Origin: Deltaproteobacteria bacterium
Lineage (GTDB): Bacteria > Myxococcota_A > UBA796 > SXON01
NCBI GenBank assembly: GCA_947490345.1
Contig: CANLGL010000044.1
Location: 1-46,414 of the forward strand
Direction: 5' to 3'
Length of the DNA: 46,414 bases
The stretch's first letter is position 1; the number at the start of each line of letters is the position of its first letter. This document shows positions 8,044-16,117 of this stretch, in pieces. Both the position numbers and the translations under genes were made by a program. Under the pieces are notes generated by a model. The model did not search any database. It was not told the DNA's origin and saw nothing but the letters and a program-made list of their open reading frames with translations.

Positions 8044-9339
8044 TTATCCGATCCGGGTCACCCCCCCCATGTACGGGACCAGCGCCTCCGGCACGAGGAT
8101 GCTGCCATCCGCCTGCTGGTAGTTCTCAATGACCGCGACCAAGGTCCGACCGACTGCGAGCCCCGAGCCGTTCAGCGTGTGACACAACGTCGTCTTCTTG
8201 TCACCGTCGCGCTTGAACCGAAGCTTCAACCGACGTGACTGATAGTCGGTGAACCAGGTGCAGGAGCTGATTTCCCGGTACGCCGATTGCCCTGGAAGCC
8301 AGACCTCCAGGTCGTAGCCCTTGGCGCCACCGTTGCCGACGTCCCCTGCGCACCGCGCGACCGTCTGGTACGGGAGTCCCAGGCGCTCCAAAACCGCTTC
8401 CGCGTGATGGGTCAAGCTCTCCAGGGCCGCCGCGCCTTCTTCGGGTCGGGTGATCCACACCAGCTCAACCTTGTGGAATTGGTGTTGGCGGATGAGTCCT
8501 CGGGTGTCGCGACCGGCAGAGCCAGCCTCGCTACGAAAACATGGGGTGAAGGCGAAGTACCGGATCGGAAGGACCTCGTCTTCCAACACCTCGTCGCGGT
8601 GCAAGTTGGTGACGGGGACTTCGGCCGTGGGCACGAGGTAGGCCGGCTGCCCGGCGAGCTCGACGGTGAGCTTGAACAGGTCCTCCTCGAACTTGGGGAG
8701 CTGCCCAGTCCCGACCATGCACTCGGCGGTGACCATGTACGGGACGAGCACCTCGGTGTACCCGTGACCTTCGGCCATGTCACAGAAGAAGCTGGCCAAC
8801 GCCCGCTCCATCTTCGCGAGGGCGCCGCGCAGCACGTAGAACCGACTGCCCGACAACTTCGCGGCCCGGCCGGGATCGTAGAGCCCGAGCGCCTCGGCGA
8901 GGTCGTCGTGGGTGCGCCCGGTCATCTGCCGCGAATCGGCGCCCCACGTCCGCACCACGACGTTGCCGTGCTCGTCGTCGCCGTCGGGGGTGTCGGCGTG
9001 CACCTGATTGGGAAGGTACAGGATCAGCGTTGATTCTTCCGCCTGCAGCCCCTCGATGAGCGCATCGAGCTCCGCCGCGCGGTCGCTGGCGGTCCGAACC
9101 TGAACCTTGAGCCCCTCCGCCTCCTCGCGGCGCCCCGCCTTCATCAAGCCCCCGATCTCCGGCGACAGGCGGTTCCGGATGGCCAGGCGCTCGTCGCGCT
9201 CCGTCTGGGCGGCACGGCGCCGCGCGATGACGGAGACCAGCGCTTCGACGTTGCCGAGCGTGGCGTCGGTGGCCCCGCGGCGGCGCAGACTGGCGCGGAC
9301 GAGATCGGGTTGGGTGGCGACGAGGTTGGGATCGATCAT
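8044..9339 (-). CDS. serS: Seryl-tRNA synthetase
   Basis: 431 aa, typical length. The N-terminal about 110 residues form the antiparallel coiled-coil arm (MIDPNLVATQPDLVRASL then many charged helical residues) that contacts the long variable arm of tRNA-Ser. Class II motif 2 is visible as FRSEAGSAGRDTRGLIR and motif 3 as GSGLAVGRTLVAVIENYQ. It charges tRNA-Ser, and tRNA-Sec where present, in the cytoplasm. It is divergent from the rsmG-parAB operon. Nothing is missing. Confidence 0.98.
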   Translation of the reverse strand: MIDPNLVATQPDLVRASLRRRGATDATLGNVEALVSVIARRRAAQTERDERLAIRNRLSPEIGGLMKAGRREEAEGLKVQVRTASDRAAELDALIEGLQAEESTLILYLPNQVHADTPDGDDEHGNVVVRTWGADSRQMTGRTHDDLAEALGLYDPGRAAKLSGSRFYVLRGALAKMERALASFFCDMAEGHGYTEVLVPYMVTAECMVGTGQLPKFEEDLFKLTVELAGQPAYLVPTAEVPVTNLHRDEVLEDEVLPIRYFAFTPCFRSEAGSAGRDTRGLIRQHQFHKVELVWITRPEEGAAALESLTHHAEAVLERLGLPYQTVARCAGDVGNGGAKGYDLEVWLPGQSAYREISSCTWFTDYQSRRLKLRFKRDGDKKTTLCHTLNGSGLAVGRTLVAVIENYQQADGSILVPEALVPYMGGVTRIG

Positions 9340-9380
9340 GGCGGGACGGGCCTAACGCGGGGGCTGGAGCGGTTCCGCGG

Positions 9381-9386
9381 TATACT
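9381..9386 (+). promoter_or_regulatory. Possible -10 box upstream of rsmG
   Basis: TATACT, five of six matches to the sigma70 -10 consensus, lies 31 bp before the rsmG ATG in the 78-bp space between serS and rsmG. No good -35 is seen at 16-18 bp upstream, so this is tentative; it could drive the rsmG-parA-parB-bactofilin-udk operon. Confidence 0.35.
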
Positions 9387-9417
9387 GGGGCATGCCCGCG
9401 ACCGAACGAAGGCGCTG

Positions 9418-9948
9418 ATGGCACCCGACCCCCTGGCCATCCACCGCGAGCTGCTCGAGTCCTGGCGACGCGCCATGGACCTCGTGGGCCCCGGTCCTGT
9501 CGATGAGCACTTTGTGGACGCCGAGGGCGCCATCCGGGGTCTCGACGCCTCCGGCCCGTGGCTCGACCTCGGGTCCGGCGCTGGATTCCCGGGGGTGACC
9601 CTCGCAGTGCGCTTCCCGGCCGCCCAGGTGACGCTCGTCGAGCGCCGTGAGAAGCGGGCGGTTTTCCTCGAAGAGGTCGCCGCGCGGACGGGTCTGCGAA
9701 ACCTGACCGTCTACTGCGGCGACAGCGATGCCCTGCCACGCGGACAGTGGGCCGGCGTCATCAGCCGCGCGTACAAACCACCACCCGCCTATCTTGCCGA
9801 CGCCATCGGTCTTCTGGCGCCGGGGGGGCTCGCGGTACTCTTGACGGCGGGGGACGCCCCGACTCCGCCACCGCCGCTGCGGTTGTTCCACGTGGAACGT
9901 TACGCCGTAGACCAGAAACCACGGGCCTCGGTGCGCTATCGGTTATGA
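9418..9948 (+). CDS. rsmG: 16S rRNA (guanine-527-N7)-methyltransferase RsmG
   Basis: 176 aa from ATG 9418, somewhat shorter than the usual 200-215. SAM-binding motif I is WLDLGSGAGFPGVTLAV, followed by VTLVERREKRAVFLEE (motif II) and VISRAYKPP. It methylates N7 of G527 in 16S rRNA; loss gives low-level streptomycin resistance in other bacteria. It heads the operon with parA (ATGA overlap), a classical gidB-soj-spo0J arrangement. A parS-like palindrome is embedded in the 3' end and encodes FHVE. An upstream in-frame ATG at 9310 would overlap serS and is unlikely. Confidence 0.93.
   Translation: MAPDPLAIHRELLESWRRAMDLVGPGPVDEHFVDAEGAIRGLDASGPWLDLGSGAGFPGVTLAVRFPAAQVTLVERREKRAVFLEEVAARTGLRNLTVYCGDSDALPRGQWAGVISRAYKPPPAYLADAIGLLAPGGLAVLLTAGDAPTPPPPLRLFHVERYAVDQKPRASVRYRL
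9884..9899. promoter_or_regulatory. parS: parS site within rsmG
   Basis: TGTTCCACGTGGAACG contains the perfect 14-bp palindrome GTTCCACGTGGAAC (9885-9898), the ParB-binding parS core (general form TGTTNCACGTGNAACA). The sixteenth base breaks the outermost pair. It is inside the end of rsmG, 46 bp before parA, where ParB bound here would nucleate the partition complex near its own genes. Confidence 0.88.
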
Positions 9949-10763
9949 GGCGGGCCCCGGACAGCACCGTGACCCGCACCATCGCGATCTCCAATCAAAA
10001 GGGCGGCGTCGGCAAGACGACCACCTCCGTGAACCTCGCCGCCGCCCTCGCGCGCGCCGGGCATCCGACCCTCCTGGTCGACCTCGACCCCCAGGGAAAC
10101 GCGTCCAGCGGCCTCGGCTGCGCGCGCGAAACCATCGCCTTCGGGATCGCCGACGCCCTCTTGGGCCTGGAACCGCTGGGCCGAACCATCGTGCCGACCG
10201 CGCAGCCCGGGCTTGACCTGTCCCCCGCCACACGCAGCCTCGTCGGCGTCGAAGTGGAGCTGGTGGGCATGGCCAACCGGGAGCATCGCCTATCGCTGGC
10301 GCTCGCCGGGCTCGAGAAGCACTACCGCTACGTCCTTCTGGACTGCCCGCCCTCGCTCGGCCTCATCACCATCAACGCGCTCACGGCGGCGGACAGCGTG
10401 CTGGTGCCCCTGCAGGCCGAGTACTACGCGATGGAGGGCCTCGGCGAGCTGATCCGCTCGATCGGCGCGGTTCGCCGGAGCGCGAACCCGCGGCTGGTGC
10501 GCGAGGGGATCGTGCTCACGATGCACGACGCCAGAACGAATCTTTGTCGCGATGTTGAAGCCCAGGCGCGCGCCGTCTTCGGCACCGAGGTCTTCACCAC
10601 GGTGATCCCGCGCTCGGTGCGCCTGGCCGAAGCGTCCAGCCACGCCAAGACCATCTTCGAATACGAGGCCAACGGACGGGGAGCGACGGCCTACAGCGCG
10701 CTCGGCGCCGAGCTGACCGCCCGGGTCGCGGCGCTCCGCGGTCGCAGCGTGGCGGCAGGCTGA
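9945..10763 (+). CDS. parA: Chromosome partition ATPase ParA (Soj)
   Basis: 272 aa from ATG 9945, overlapping the rsmG stop (ATGA). Deviant Walker A near the N-terminus is SNQKGGVGKTTTSVNLA with the signature lysine; then LLVDLDPQGNASSGLG, and the Walker B region YVLLDCPPSLGLITINAL. It binds DNA non-specifically as an ATP dimer and is released by ParB, moving the origin region. There is no N-terminal HTH, as expected for the chromosomal type. The following parB starts on the last base of its stop. Confidence 0.97.
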   Translation: MRRAPDSTVTRTIAISNQKGGVGKTTTSVNLAAALARAGHPTLLVDLDPQGNASSGLGCARETIAFGIADALLGLEPLGRTIVPTAQPGLDLSPATRSLVGVEVELVGMANREHRLSLALAGLEKHYRYVLLDCPPSLGLITINALTAADSVLVPLQAEYYAMEGLGELIRSIGAVRRSANPRLVREGIVLTMHDARTNLCRDVEAQARAVFGTEVFTTVIPRSVRLAEASSHAKTIFEYEANGRGATAYSALGAELTARVAALRGRSVAAG

Positions 10764-11635
10764 TGGCCTCGTCGCCTCGTGGCGCGCTCGGGCGGGGGCT
10801 CTCGGCGCTCATTCCGGACGACGCCGATGCCTCGGCACCCAACGCGGCGGCCTCGGACAGTCTGCGCCGCGTCCCGATTGATCGGGTGCGGGCCAATCCA
10901 CACCAACCACGCCATCGGTTCGATGCGGGTCAGCTCGCGGAGCTGGCGGCCTCGATCAAAGAACACGGCGTCATCGTGCCGATCGTGGTCCGGCGGGAAG
11001 GCGACGCCTGGGTGCTGGTCGCCGGCGAACGTCGCCTCCGGGCGTCGAAGTTGGCGGGACTCAGCGACATTCCCGCGGTGGTCCGCGGTGCCGACCTCCT
11101 CGGCGACGGGCAACTGGTCCTGGCGCTGCTGGAGAACTTACAGCGCGTCGACCTCGATCCCATCGATGCAGCGGAGGGCTACCAGCGCCTGATCCAAGAG
11201 TTCGGCCTCCGCCAAGAGGACGTCGCGCGCAAGGTGGGGAAAGACCGGGCGACGATCGCGAACGCGCTGCGACTATTGCGGATGCCGCCTGGCGGTCGTG
11301 ATGCCGTCATCAGCGGGCAGATCACGGCGGGACACGCCAAGGCGCTGGTCCCCCTGGCCGAGGATGGCGACCGCTTTGCGCAGGCCCTGGCGCTGGTCAT
11401 CAGCCGCGAGCTAAATGTGCGCTCGACCGAGTCACTCGTGCGCCAGATGTTGGCCCCGCCCGAGCCAAAACCCCGCCCCGACAAGGGGCTGGAGCGTCTG
11501 GGACGCGAGCTGGCGCGGGCAGTCGGCGTGAAGGTCCGCATCACCGCCCGGCGGGCGGGAGGCGGGCGGATGGTGCTCGACTATGCGGATGGCGCCGAGC
11601 TGGACGGACTCGTGCGTCGGCTGAGGGGGGACTAG
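10763..11635 (+). CDS. parB: Chromosome partition protein ParB (Spo0J)
   Basis: 290 aa. The N-terminus has the ParA-contact segment GLGRGLSALIPDD type (RGLSALIPDD). The CTP-binding ParB/Srx domain carries ANPHQPR and the box GERRLRASKL. The HTH core (LRQEDVARKVGKDRATIANALRLL region) would recognise parS; the dimerisation tail is at the C-terminus. It loads at parS and slides as a CTP clamp. Overlaps parA by one base, and its stop overlaps the bactofilin GTG by one base. Confidence 0.97.
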   Translation: MASSPRGALGRGLSALIPDDADASAPNAAASDSLRRVPIDRVRANPHQPRHRFDAGQLAELAASIKEHGVIVPIVVRREGDAWVLVAGERRLRASKLAGLSDIPAVVRGADLLGDGQLVLALLENLQRVDLDPIDAAEGYQRLIQEFGLRQEDVARKVGKDRATIANALRLLRMPPGGRDAVISGQITAGHAKALVPLAEDGDRFAQALALVISRELNVRSTESLVRQMLAPPEPKPRPDKGLERLGRELARAVGVKVRITARRAGGGRMVLDYADGAELDGLVRRLRGD

Positions 11636-11970
11636 TGCCCACCCGCGACCTGCCCCTCGCTGCACTGCTCGGCAAAGGTGCCCGCTACAGCGGTGAGATG
11701 AGCTTCGAGGGGCGCGTGCGCGTCGACGGGTCGTTCCAGGGCCGAATCTTCACCGAGGACGTCCTGGAGATCGGCGAAAGTGGGGTCGTCGACGGGCAGA
11801 TCGACGCGGCCACGCTGATCGTGGCCGGCCTCGCCAAGGGCGACGTCCGCGCCCGGGAGAAGCTGATTCTGCAGCCCACGGGCCGGTTGGAGGGCAAGGT
11901 GGATGCGCGCGTGCTCGACGTGCGCCCTGGGGGCCGGATCTCCGCGCAGGTCCGCTCCGGAGAGCCGTGA
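11635..11970 (+). CDS. Bactofilin
   Basis: 111 aa from GTG 11635, which shares a base with the parB stop. The protein is one short DUF583 bactofilin domain with regular Gly/Val beta-helix turns (SFEGRVRVDGSFQGRI, GVVDGQIDAATLIV, ARVLDVRPGGRI). Bactofilins polymerise without nucleotide. In Myxococcus, BacNOP filaments anchor the ParABS system near the poles and their genes lie with parAB, so a scaffold role for ParAB or parS is plausible here. No PadC-like adaptor gene is seen nearby. Confidence 0.88.
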   Translation: MPTRDLPLAALLGKGARYSGEMSFEGRVRVDGSFQGRIFTEDVLEIGESGVVDGQIDAATLIVAGLAKGDVRAREKLILQPTGRLEGKVDARVLDVRPGGRISAQVRSGEP

Positions 11971-12570
11971 GTGCGGCCATTCATCGTGGGCATCGCCGGC
12001 GGTACCGCCTCGGGAAAAACGACAATCGCTGCGCGCGCGGCCGTCCAGCTTGGCGCGGTGGTGCTCACCCACGATCGCTACTACCTGGACGCGCCCTCCC
12101 CGCGGGGCCACGACTTCGACCGGCCTGAATCCTTACAGACGTCGCTCTTGGCGGAACACCTTGGCGCGCTGACACGAGGGGAAGGCATCGACGCACCGGT
12201 GTACGATTTTGCCACCCACTCGCGCGCGGCACACACCGAACATATCGCGCCCACGGAGATCGTCTTCGTCGAGGGAATCCTCGTCCTGGCCGAGCCTGAG
12301 TTGTGTGTCCGTTTCGATTACCGGGTGTTCGTCCACTGTGACGACGACACCCGGCTCGGGCGGCGGCTCGCACGTGACACTCGCGAGCGCGGCCGCGTGT
12401 GGGATGACGTTCTGCAACAGTGGTTCAGTACCGTTCGCCCTGCGTACAAATCATACGTAGAGCCGTCTCGACAACACGCCGCACTGGTCCTTGACGGGGA
12501 CGGAGTTCTTGACACCCAAGTCGGTCGGCTGGTCGCTGGGGTCCGGCTTGCGTTGGCCGCGCGCGCCTGA
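11971..12570 (+). CDS. udk: Uridine kinase-like P-loop kinase
   Basis: 199 aa from GTG 11971, directly after the bactofilin stop. Walker A is GIAGGTASGKTTIA; then LTHDRYYLD, corresponding to the uridine kinase DxYY motif, HDFDRPES, EGILVL, and the lid residues RLGRRLARDTRERGR. It would phosphorylate uridine or cytidine in pyrimidine salvage; phosphoribulokinase-like relatives share the fold. It is the last gene of the parAB operon, with its stop 7 bp from the convergent SET gene stop. Confidence 0.88.
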   Translation: MRPFIVGIAGGTASGKTTIAARAAVQLGAVVLTHDRYYLDAPSPRGHDFDRPESLQTSLLAEHLGALTRGEGIDAPVYDFATHSRAAHTEHIAPTEIVFVEGILVLAEPELCVRFDYRVFVHCDDDTRLGRRLARDTRERGRVWDDVLQQWFSTVRPAYKSYVEPSRQHAALVLDGDGVLDTQVGRLVAGVRLALAARA

Positions 12571-12577
12571 GCCGAAT

Positions 12578-12976
12578 TCAGCGCGCGACGCGGCCGCGGT
12601 CGGTCCACCACACCGGTCCGTAACAGACGTAGAGCTGCTCGCCGGCGGCGACGTCGCGAGTTGTGATGTATTCGAACAGACGCTGTTTCAATCGCAGACG
12701 ATAGTCGAGGGACGGCACGTCGGCGTGGTTGTAGAGGCTTCCCCAACCCAACACCAACGCCCGCTGATCGAAGTGTGGCGAACCCGGCGCGTCGGTGAGG
12801 CGGAAGGTGTAGTCACACAGCGGCGGGTGCTGCGCGGACGCCATGTCCAAGAGCAGAAAGGGAGCGCACTCCACCAGCGTTTCCGCCGGCAGCGCCGTCT
12901 GGGTGAAAACACCCCACCCAAACGAACATGGCCGCACCACCAGCGCGGGATGCTGGAAAACCGCTATTTGCACCAA
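12578..12976 (-). CDS. SET-domain protein
   Basis: 132 aa from TTG 12976 (GTG 12973 is an alternative), overlapping the end of the M4 protease gene by 13 bp. The whole protein is a minimal SET domain: the SAM loop GWGVFTQTALPAETLVE, the pseudoknot motif GWGSLYNHADVPSL (usual form NHxxxPN), and ITTRDVAAGEQLYVCYG with the conserved Tyr. SET proteins methylate protein lysines; a few bacteria have short stand-alone versions. No pre- or post-SET zinc cysteines are present. The substrate is unknown; coupling to a secreted protease gene may be incidental. Confidence 0.82.
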   Translation of the reverse strand: MVQIAVFQHPALVVRPCSFGWGVFTQTALPAETLVECAPFLLLDMASAQHPPLCDYTFRLTDAPGSPHFDQRALVLGWGSLYNHADVPSLDYRLRLKQRLFEYITTRDVAAGEQLYVCYGPVWWTDRGRVAR

Positions 12977-14817
12977 CTCACAGAGTAACTACCGCTCCCG
13001 GTCCGGGAGTACACGCGCACGCGGTAGGTCCCGGCCGTGCCGGAGTAGCTGAGCGACTCCGTGGAGGTCGACGCGGTGACGGAGGACCCGACACTCGACC
13101 AGCTGCGGCCGCTGGACTTCTCGAGGTACAGGTCGAAGTCCGCGGAGCTGGGTCCGGTCAGGCTGGCGGTCTGCGCGGTGACGGTGACCGCGCTGCCCGA
13201 CGAGTTGGGATGGTACTTGCTCTGGCCTTTCTTGGTGATCGAGCCCGAAGCGGTGGATGTCGTGCACGTGGCGGTGGTCCCGGTGACCCCGACCGCGGTC
13301 CAGGAATTGCCGACGCTGGTGTATTGAGTGCTGGAAGACCCATAGAGCGCCGCCGCCGCCGCCAACGTGGCGGTGCGCGCCGCCGAGAAGTTGGTGCTCG
13401 ATGTCATATAGGACGTATTTGCCAGGTACCAGATGTCGGCCGCGTCGTCGGCCCCGATGGCGGTCACCGACGTGGTGGAGGTCCCGTGCGGATGGGTGCC
13501 GCCTTCGCTCAGCAAGTAGAAGGCGAGGTTGGCGACGCCGGAGCTGTAGTGCACGTCCACGCTGGCGATCGAGGAGGTGTAGTAGTCGTAGCTGACCCCG
13601 TCGACTTGCGGATCGTTCATGTACCGAAGCGCGTCACCGGAGGTGCCCGGGGTCCACGCCTCTTCGCCGACGAGCCAGGTGTCTGTCGACTCGCCCAGCA
13701 CCGAGCGCTCCACCATTGCGCCGAAGATGTCGGACATCGCCTCGTTGAGCCCGCCTGACTCCCCACTGTAGGTGAGGTTGGACTCGTACTGGGTGACACC
13801 GTGGGTCATCTCATGCCCGCCGATGTCGAGCGTGGTCAACGAGCTGGCATAGACGCCATCCCCGTCCCCGTAGAGCATGTACAGCCCGGTGGGATCCCAG
13901 GACGCGCCGACGTAGCTGCTGGAGTAGCTAGTGGTGCTGGTGATGAAGTTGTACCCATGGGAGGTGACCGCCGCCGGCCCACCCGCGCCGTCGATCCCGT
14001 TGCGCCCGTGAACGGTGTCGTAGTAGTCGTTCACCAGTTGCGCGACATACGCCGCCTCGACTGCGTTGATCGTCCGCTGGGTCGAACCGAAGGTCGTCGT
14101 GGCCGAGCTGACGTAGCTCAGGGTGGTGGTGGTGCCATTCCAACTGTAGGTGCCGAGGAGATCGACAGTGTCTTCCAGGTAGTTGGCGCCCCCGTAGGCG
14201 TAACAGTCGACGCTGACGGTTCCATAGTAGTTGGTCGTTCCCGAACACACCGACTGGAGATTGTCGTACTGCCACACGGTCTCGGCGGTGTGGGCATCCA
14301 CGAACACCACTGGGAGGGCGTCGGACTCGCCGACATGTCGCTGGTGGAGCTGCACGCGCCAGACGAGGTGGTCGCGACCGTCCTGGCGAAGGATCCACAG
14401 CTCGGTGGTCGGCTCATCGCTCAGCGTGGTCCAGCCGCCGACGTCGGCGACGGCCCGCTCGACCGCGTCGTCCACAGCCACAGTCGGGCTGCTGTCGACC
14501 TGGACCCCGCCGAGGAGATCGTCGGTGACCCCGACCACGCTGCCGGCAGGATCTACGTGCACGATGGCCTCGGCGCCGAAAACGGGGACCCCGCCAGCGT
14601 ACTGCTGGACCCGGGTGTGGAGCCCGCCCACGAGGTCGTCGACCCGCACGCGCATCGTGCGCAGCTCCTCGACCCCCTTCTGGGTGGCCTCACCGTCCGC
14701 CGCGAAGAGCCTGGCGTAGGCTGCATCCTCGGCGGAGGCGGGGGTGACGGCGGGCGCGTCCACCGCTCCGGGCGCACACGCGAGGACGAAAAGCAGGCTC
14801 AGCGAGGCGTGGCGCAT
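12964..14817 (-). CDS. Thermolysin-family (M4) metalloprotease, lipoprotein-like
   Basis: 617 aa. The N-terminus has a lipobox (LLFVLAC13), so it may be membrane-anchored. A propeptide with FTP/PepSY-like features spans about 50-185. The catalytic domain holds the zinc motif HEMTH at 335-339, third ligand E359 in GGLNEAMSD, and the DVHYSSGVANLAFYLLS region with the catalytic His. About 540-617 is a PPC-type beta-sandwich tail, removed or used for secretion in relatives. It would digest extracellular or surface proteins, in keeping with a predatory or scavenging life style. It is divergent from a glycosyltransferase gene and followed by the SET gene. Confidence 0.95.
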   Translation of the reverse strand: MRHASLSLLFVLACAPGAVDAPAVTPASAEDAAYARLFAADGEATQKGVEELRTMRVRVDDLVGGLHTRVQQYAGGVPVFGAEAIVHVDPAGSVVGVTDDLLGGVQVDSSPTVAVDDAVERAVADVGGWTTLSDEPTTELWILRQDGRDHLVWRVQLHQRHVGESDALPVVFVDAHTAETVWQYDNLQSVCSGTTNYYGTVSVDCYAYGGANYLEDTVDLLGTYSWNGTTTTLSYVSSATTTFGSTQRTINAVEAAYVAQLVNDYYDTVHGRNGIDGAGGPAAVTSHGYNFITSTTSYSSSYVGASWDPTGLYMLYGDGDGVYASSLTTLDIGGHEMTHGVTQYESNLTYSGESGGLNEAMSDIFGAMVERSVLGESTDTWLVGEEAWTPGTSGDALRYMNDPQVDGVSYDYYTSSIASVDVHYSSGVANLAFYLLSEGGTHPHGTSTTSVTAIGADDAADIWYLANTSYMTSSTNFSAARTATLAAAAALYGSSSTQYTSVGNSWTAVGVTGTTATCTTSTASGSITKKGQSKYHPNSSGSAVTVTAQTASLTGPSSADFDLYLEKSSGRSWSSVGSSVTASTSTESLSYSGTAGTYRVRVYSRTGSGSYSVSWCK

Positions 14818-14868
14818 GACACTCCGGTGGGGTCTTGTCCGATGCTATCGCGCGCAGTACGCCGCAGC

Positions 14869-15912
14869 ATGGTCCGCTCGGGCAACGTGGTGGTGTGCGC
14901 GGATCCGGGCGTCCCGGCCCTGGGTCCGTCCGGCGCCTCTGCGCACCTGCGGGGCGTCGCGACCGCATTGCGCGCGCCGATCGTGTGCGTCAGCGCCACC
15001 GACCGCCGCGGGATCGGAGGGGATGTGGGCGTGCCGGTGCACGGGGTCGGGCTGGCCGGCTGGCCCCGGTGGGCGCCGCGGCAGGGGCTACGTGAGGTCC
15101 GGACCGCCCGTCGGTGCGCCGAGCGCGCGCTGGACCTCGAGCCGACGCTCGTCTGGGAGCGCCACAGCCTGTACTCGGACGCCGGCTGGAAGGTGCACGC
15201 GACCACGGGCGCGCGCTGGATCCTGGAGGTCAACGCCCCGCTGGCCGACGAGCGCCGGCGCTACGGTGGCCTCCCGGACACCGCCTTCGCCGAAGCGTGG
15301 GAGCGCGATGTGCTGCTGGCCGCGCCGGAGATCGTCGCGGTCAGCGCGTGGTTGGTGGAGTGGCTGCGCTCGTTGGGGTGCCGGAACGTGCGCCACCTCC
15401 CCAATGGCGTCGCCCCGCACCACGGGCGCCGCGCCGAGACCAGGGTCCGGCTGGGCCTCGACGGAAGGCTGGTGATCGGCTTTGTGGGGTCGATGCGCCC
15501 CTGGCACGGCGTCGAGAGGGTGCCGGCGCTCCTCGACGCCCTGCCCGATGCGGTGGGAATTCTGGTGGGGGAGGGGGGCCCTACCCACCCACGCCTGTTG
15601 CGACCAGGTCAGCTCTGTGAGGCCGATGTGGCCGATGTCATCGCGGCCATGGACGTCGGACTGGCGCCCTATGGAGCCGAGGCCCCTCCATGGTTCTGCC
15701 CGCTGAAGGTCCTGGCCTACCGCGCGCAGGGCACGCCGGTCGTGGCGTCCGGCATCGGCGACACCCGCCTGCTCGTGGGCGACGGCGGCACCGTGCTCTC
15801 AGCAGGGGATGGCGTCGCCGCGTGGGCGGAGGCGATCGACGCCTGGCGCGGCCGGCGCGCTGAGCCTTGGGTCCGATCGTGGGACGAGGTGGTGCGGGAG
15901 GGGCTCGCCTAA
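14869..15912 (+). CDS. Glycosyltransferase, GT4/GT-B type
   Basis: 347 aa from ATG 14869; an in-frame ATG at 14842 is also possible, and longer frames would overlap the divergent protease. GT-B features: RHLPNGV between the domains, the C-terminal strand LVIGFVGSMRPWHGVE, and late segments DVGLAPYGAEAPPWFCPLKVLAYRAQGTPVVASGIG containing the E/K substrate loop region. It probably adds a sugar to a cell-surface glycan or lipid. The TAA stop (15910-15912) lies in the first bases of a dispersed hairpin element, shared with copy 1, so the element edge supplies the stop. Confidence 0.85.
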   Translation: MVRSGNVVVCADPGVPALGPSGASAHLRGVATALRAPIVCVSATDRRGIGGDVGVPVHGVGLAGWPRWAPRQGLREVRTARRCAERALDLEPTLVWERHSLYSDAGWKVHATTGARWILEVNAPLADERRRYGGLPDTAFAEAWERDVLLAAPEIVAVSAWLVEWLRSLGCRNVRHLPNGVAPHHGRRAETRVRLGLDGRLVIGFVGSMRPWHGVERVPALLDALPDAVGILVGEGGPTHPRLLRPGQLCEADVADVIAAMDVGLAPYGAEAPPWFCPLKVLAYRAQGTPVVASGIGDTRLLVGDGGTVLSAGDGVAAWAEAIDAWRGRRAEPWVRSWDEVVREGLA

Positions 15913-16117
15913 CAAGAACCGGGGGGAGAGGGCTCGCCGCCTCGCCGCCCTCTCCCCCTACCGGCCCATGCCCTCCGGCCATCGGCAAGCCGCTGGCCTG
16001 CGGCGCCGATCGCGTTGCTAACGCGGTCGGCCTCTCCCCCTCACCGCAGTCCCCCATGCCGCCTGGCAGTTTCATGGCTCAATGAGCCGGCGCGTCGCGA
16101 CGGCATGGGTGACTATC
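15909..16117 (-). repeat. Dispersed three-hairpin element, copy 2 (full length)
   Basis: About 209 bp, forward on the minus strand, between two convergent genes. Hairpin 1: arms 16049-16061 and 16101-16113, 12 of 13 paired, TTTCATG in the loop. Hairpin 2: 16007-16029, 10 pairs including one G-U. Hairpin 3: arms 15922-15933 and 15947-15958, 12 perfect pairs. Its two ends overlap the stop codons of both flanking genes (15910-15912 and 16116-16118). Confidence 0.88.

Noticed and set aside
13801..14868. Much longer plus-strand frame upstream of the glycosyltransferase
   Set aside because: It is antisense to the M4 protease, whose catalytic motifs are intact; the glycosyltransferase fold starts only at about 14869.
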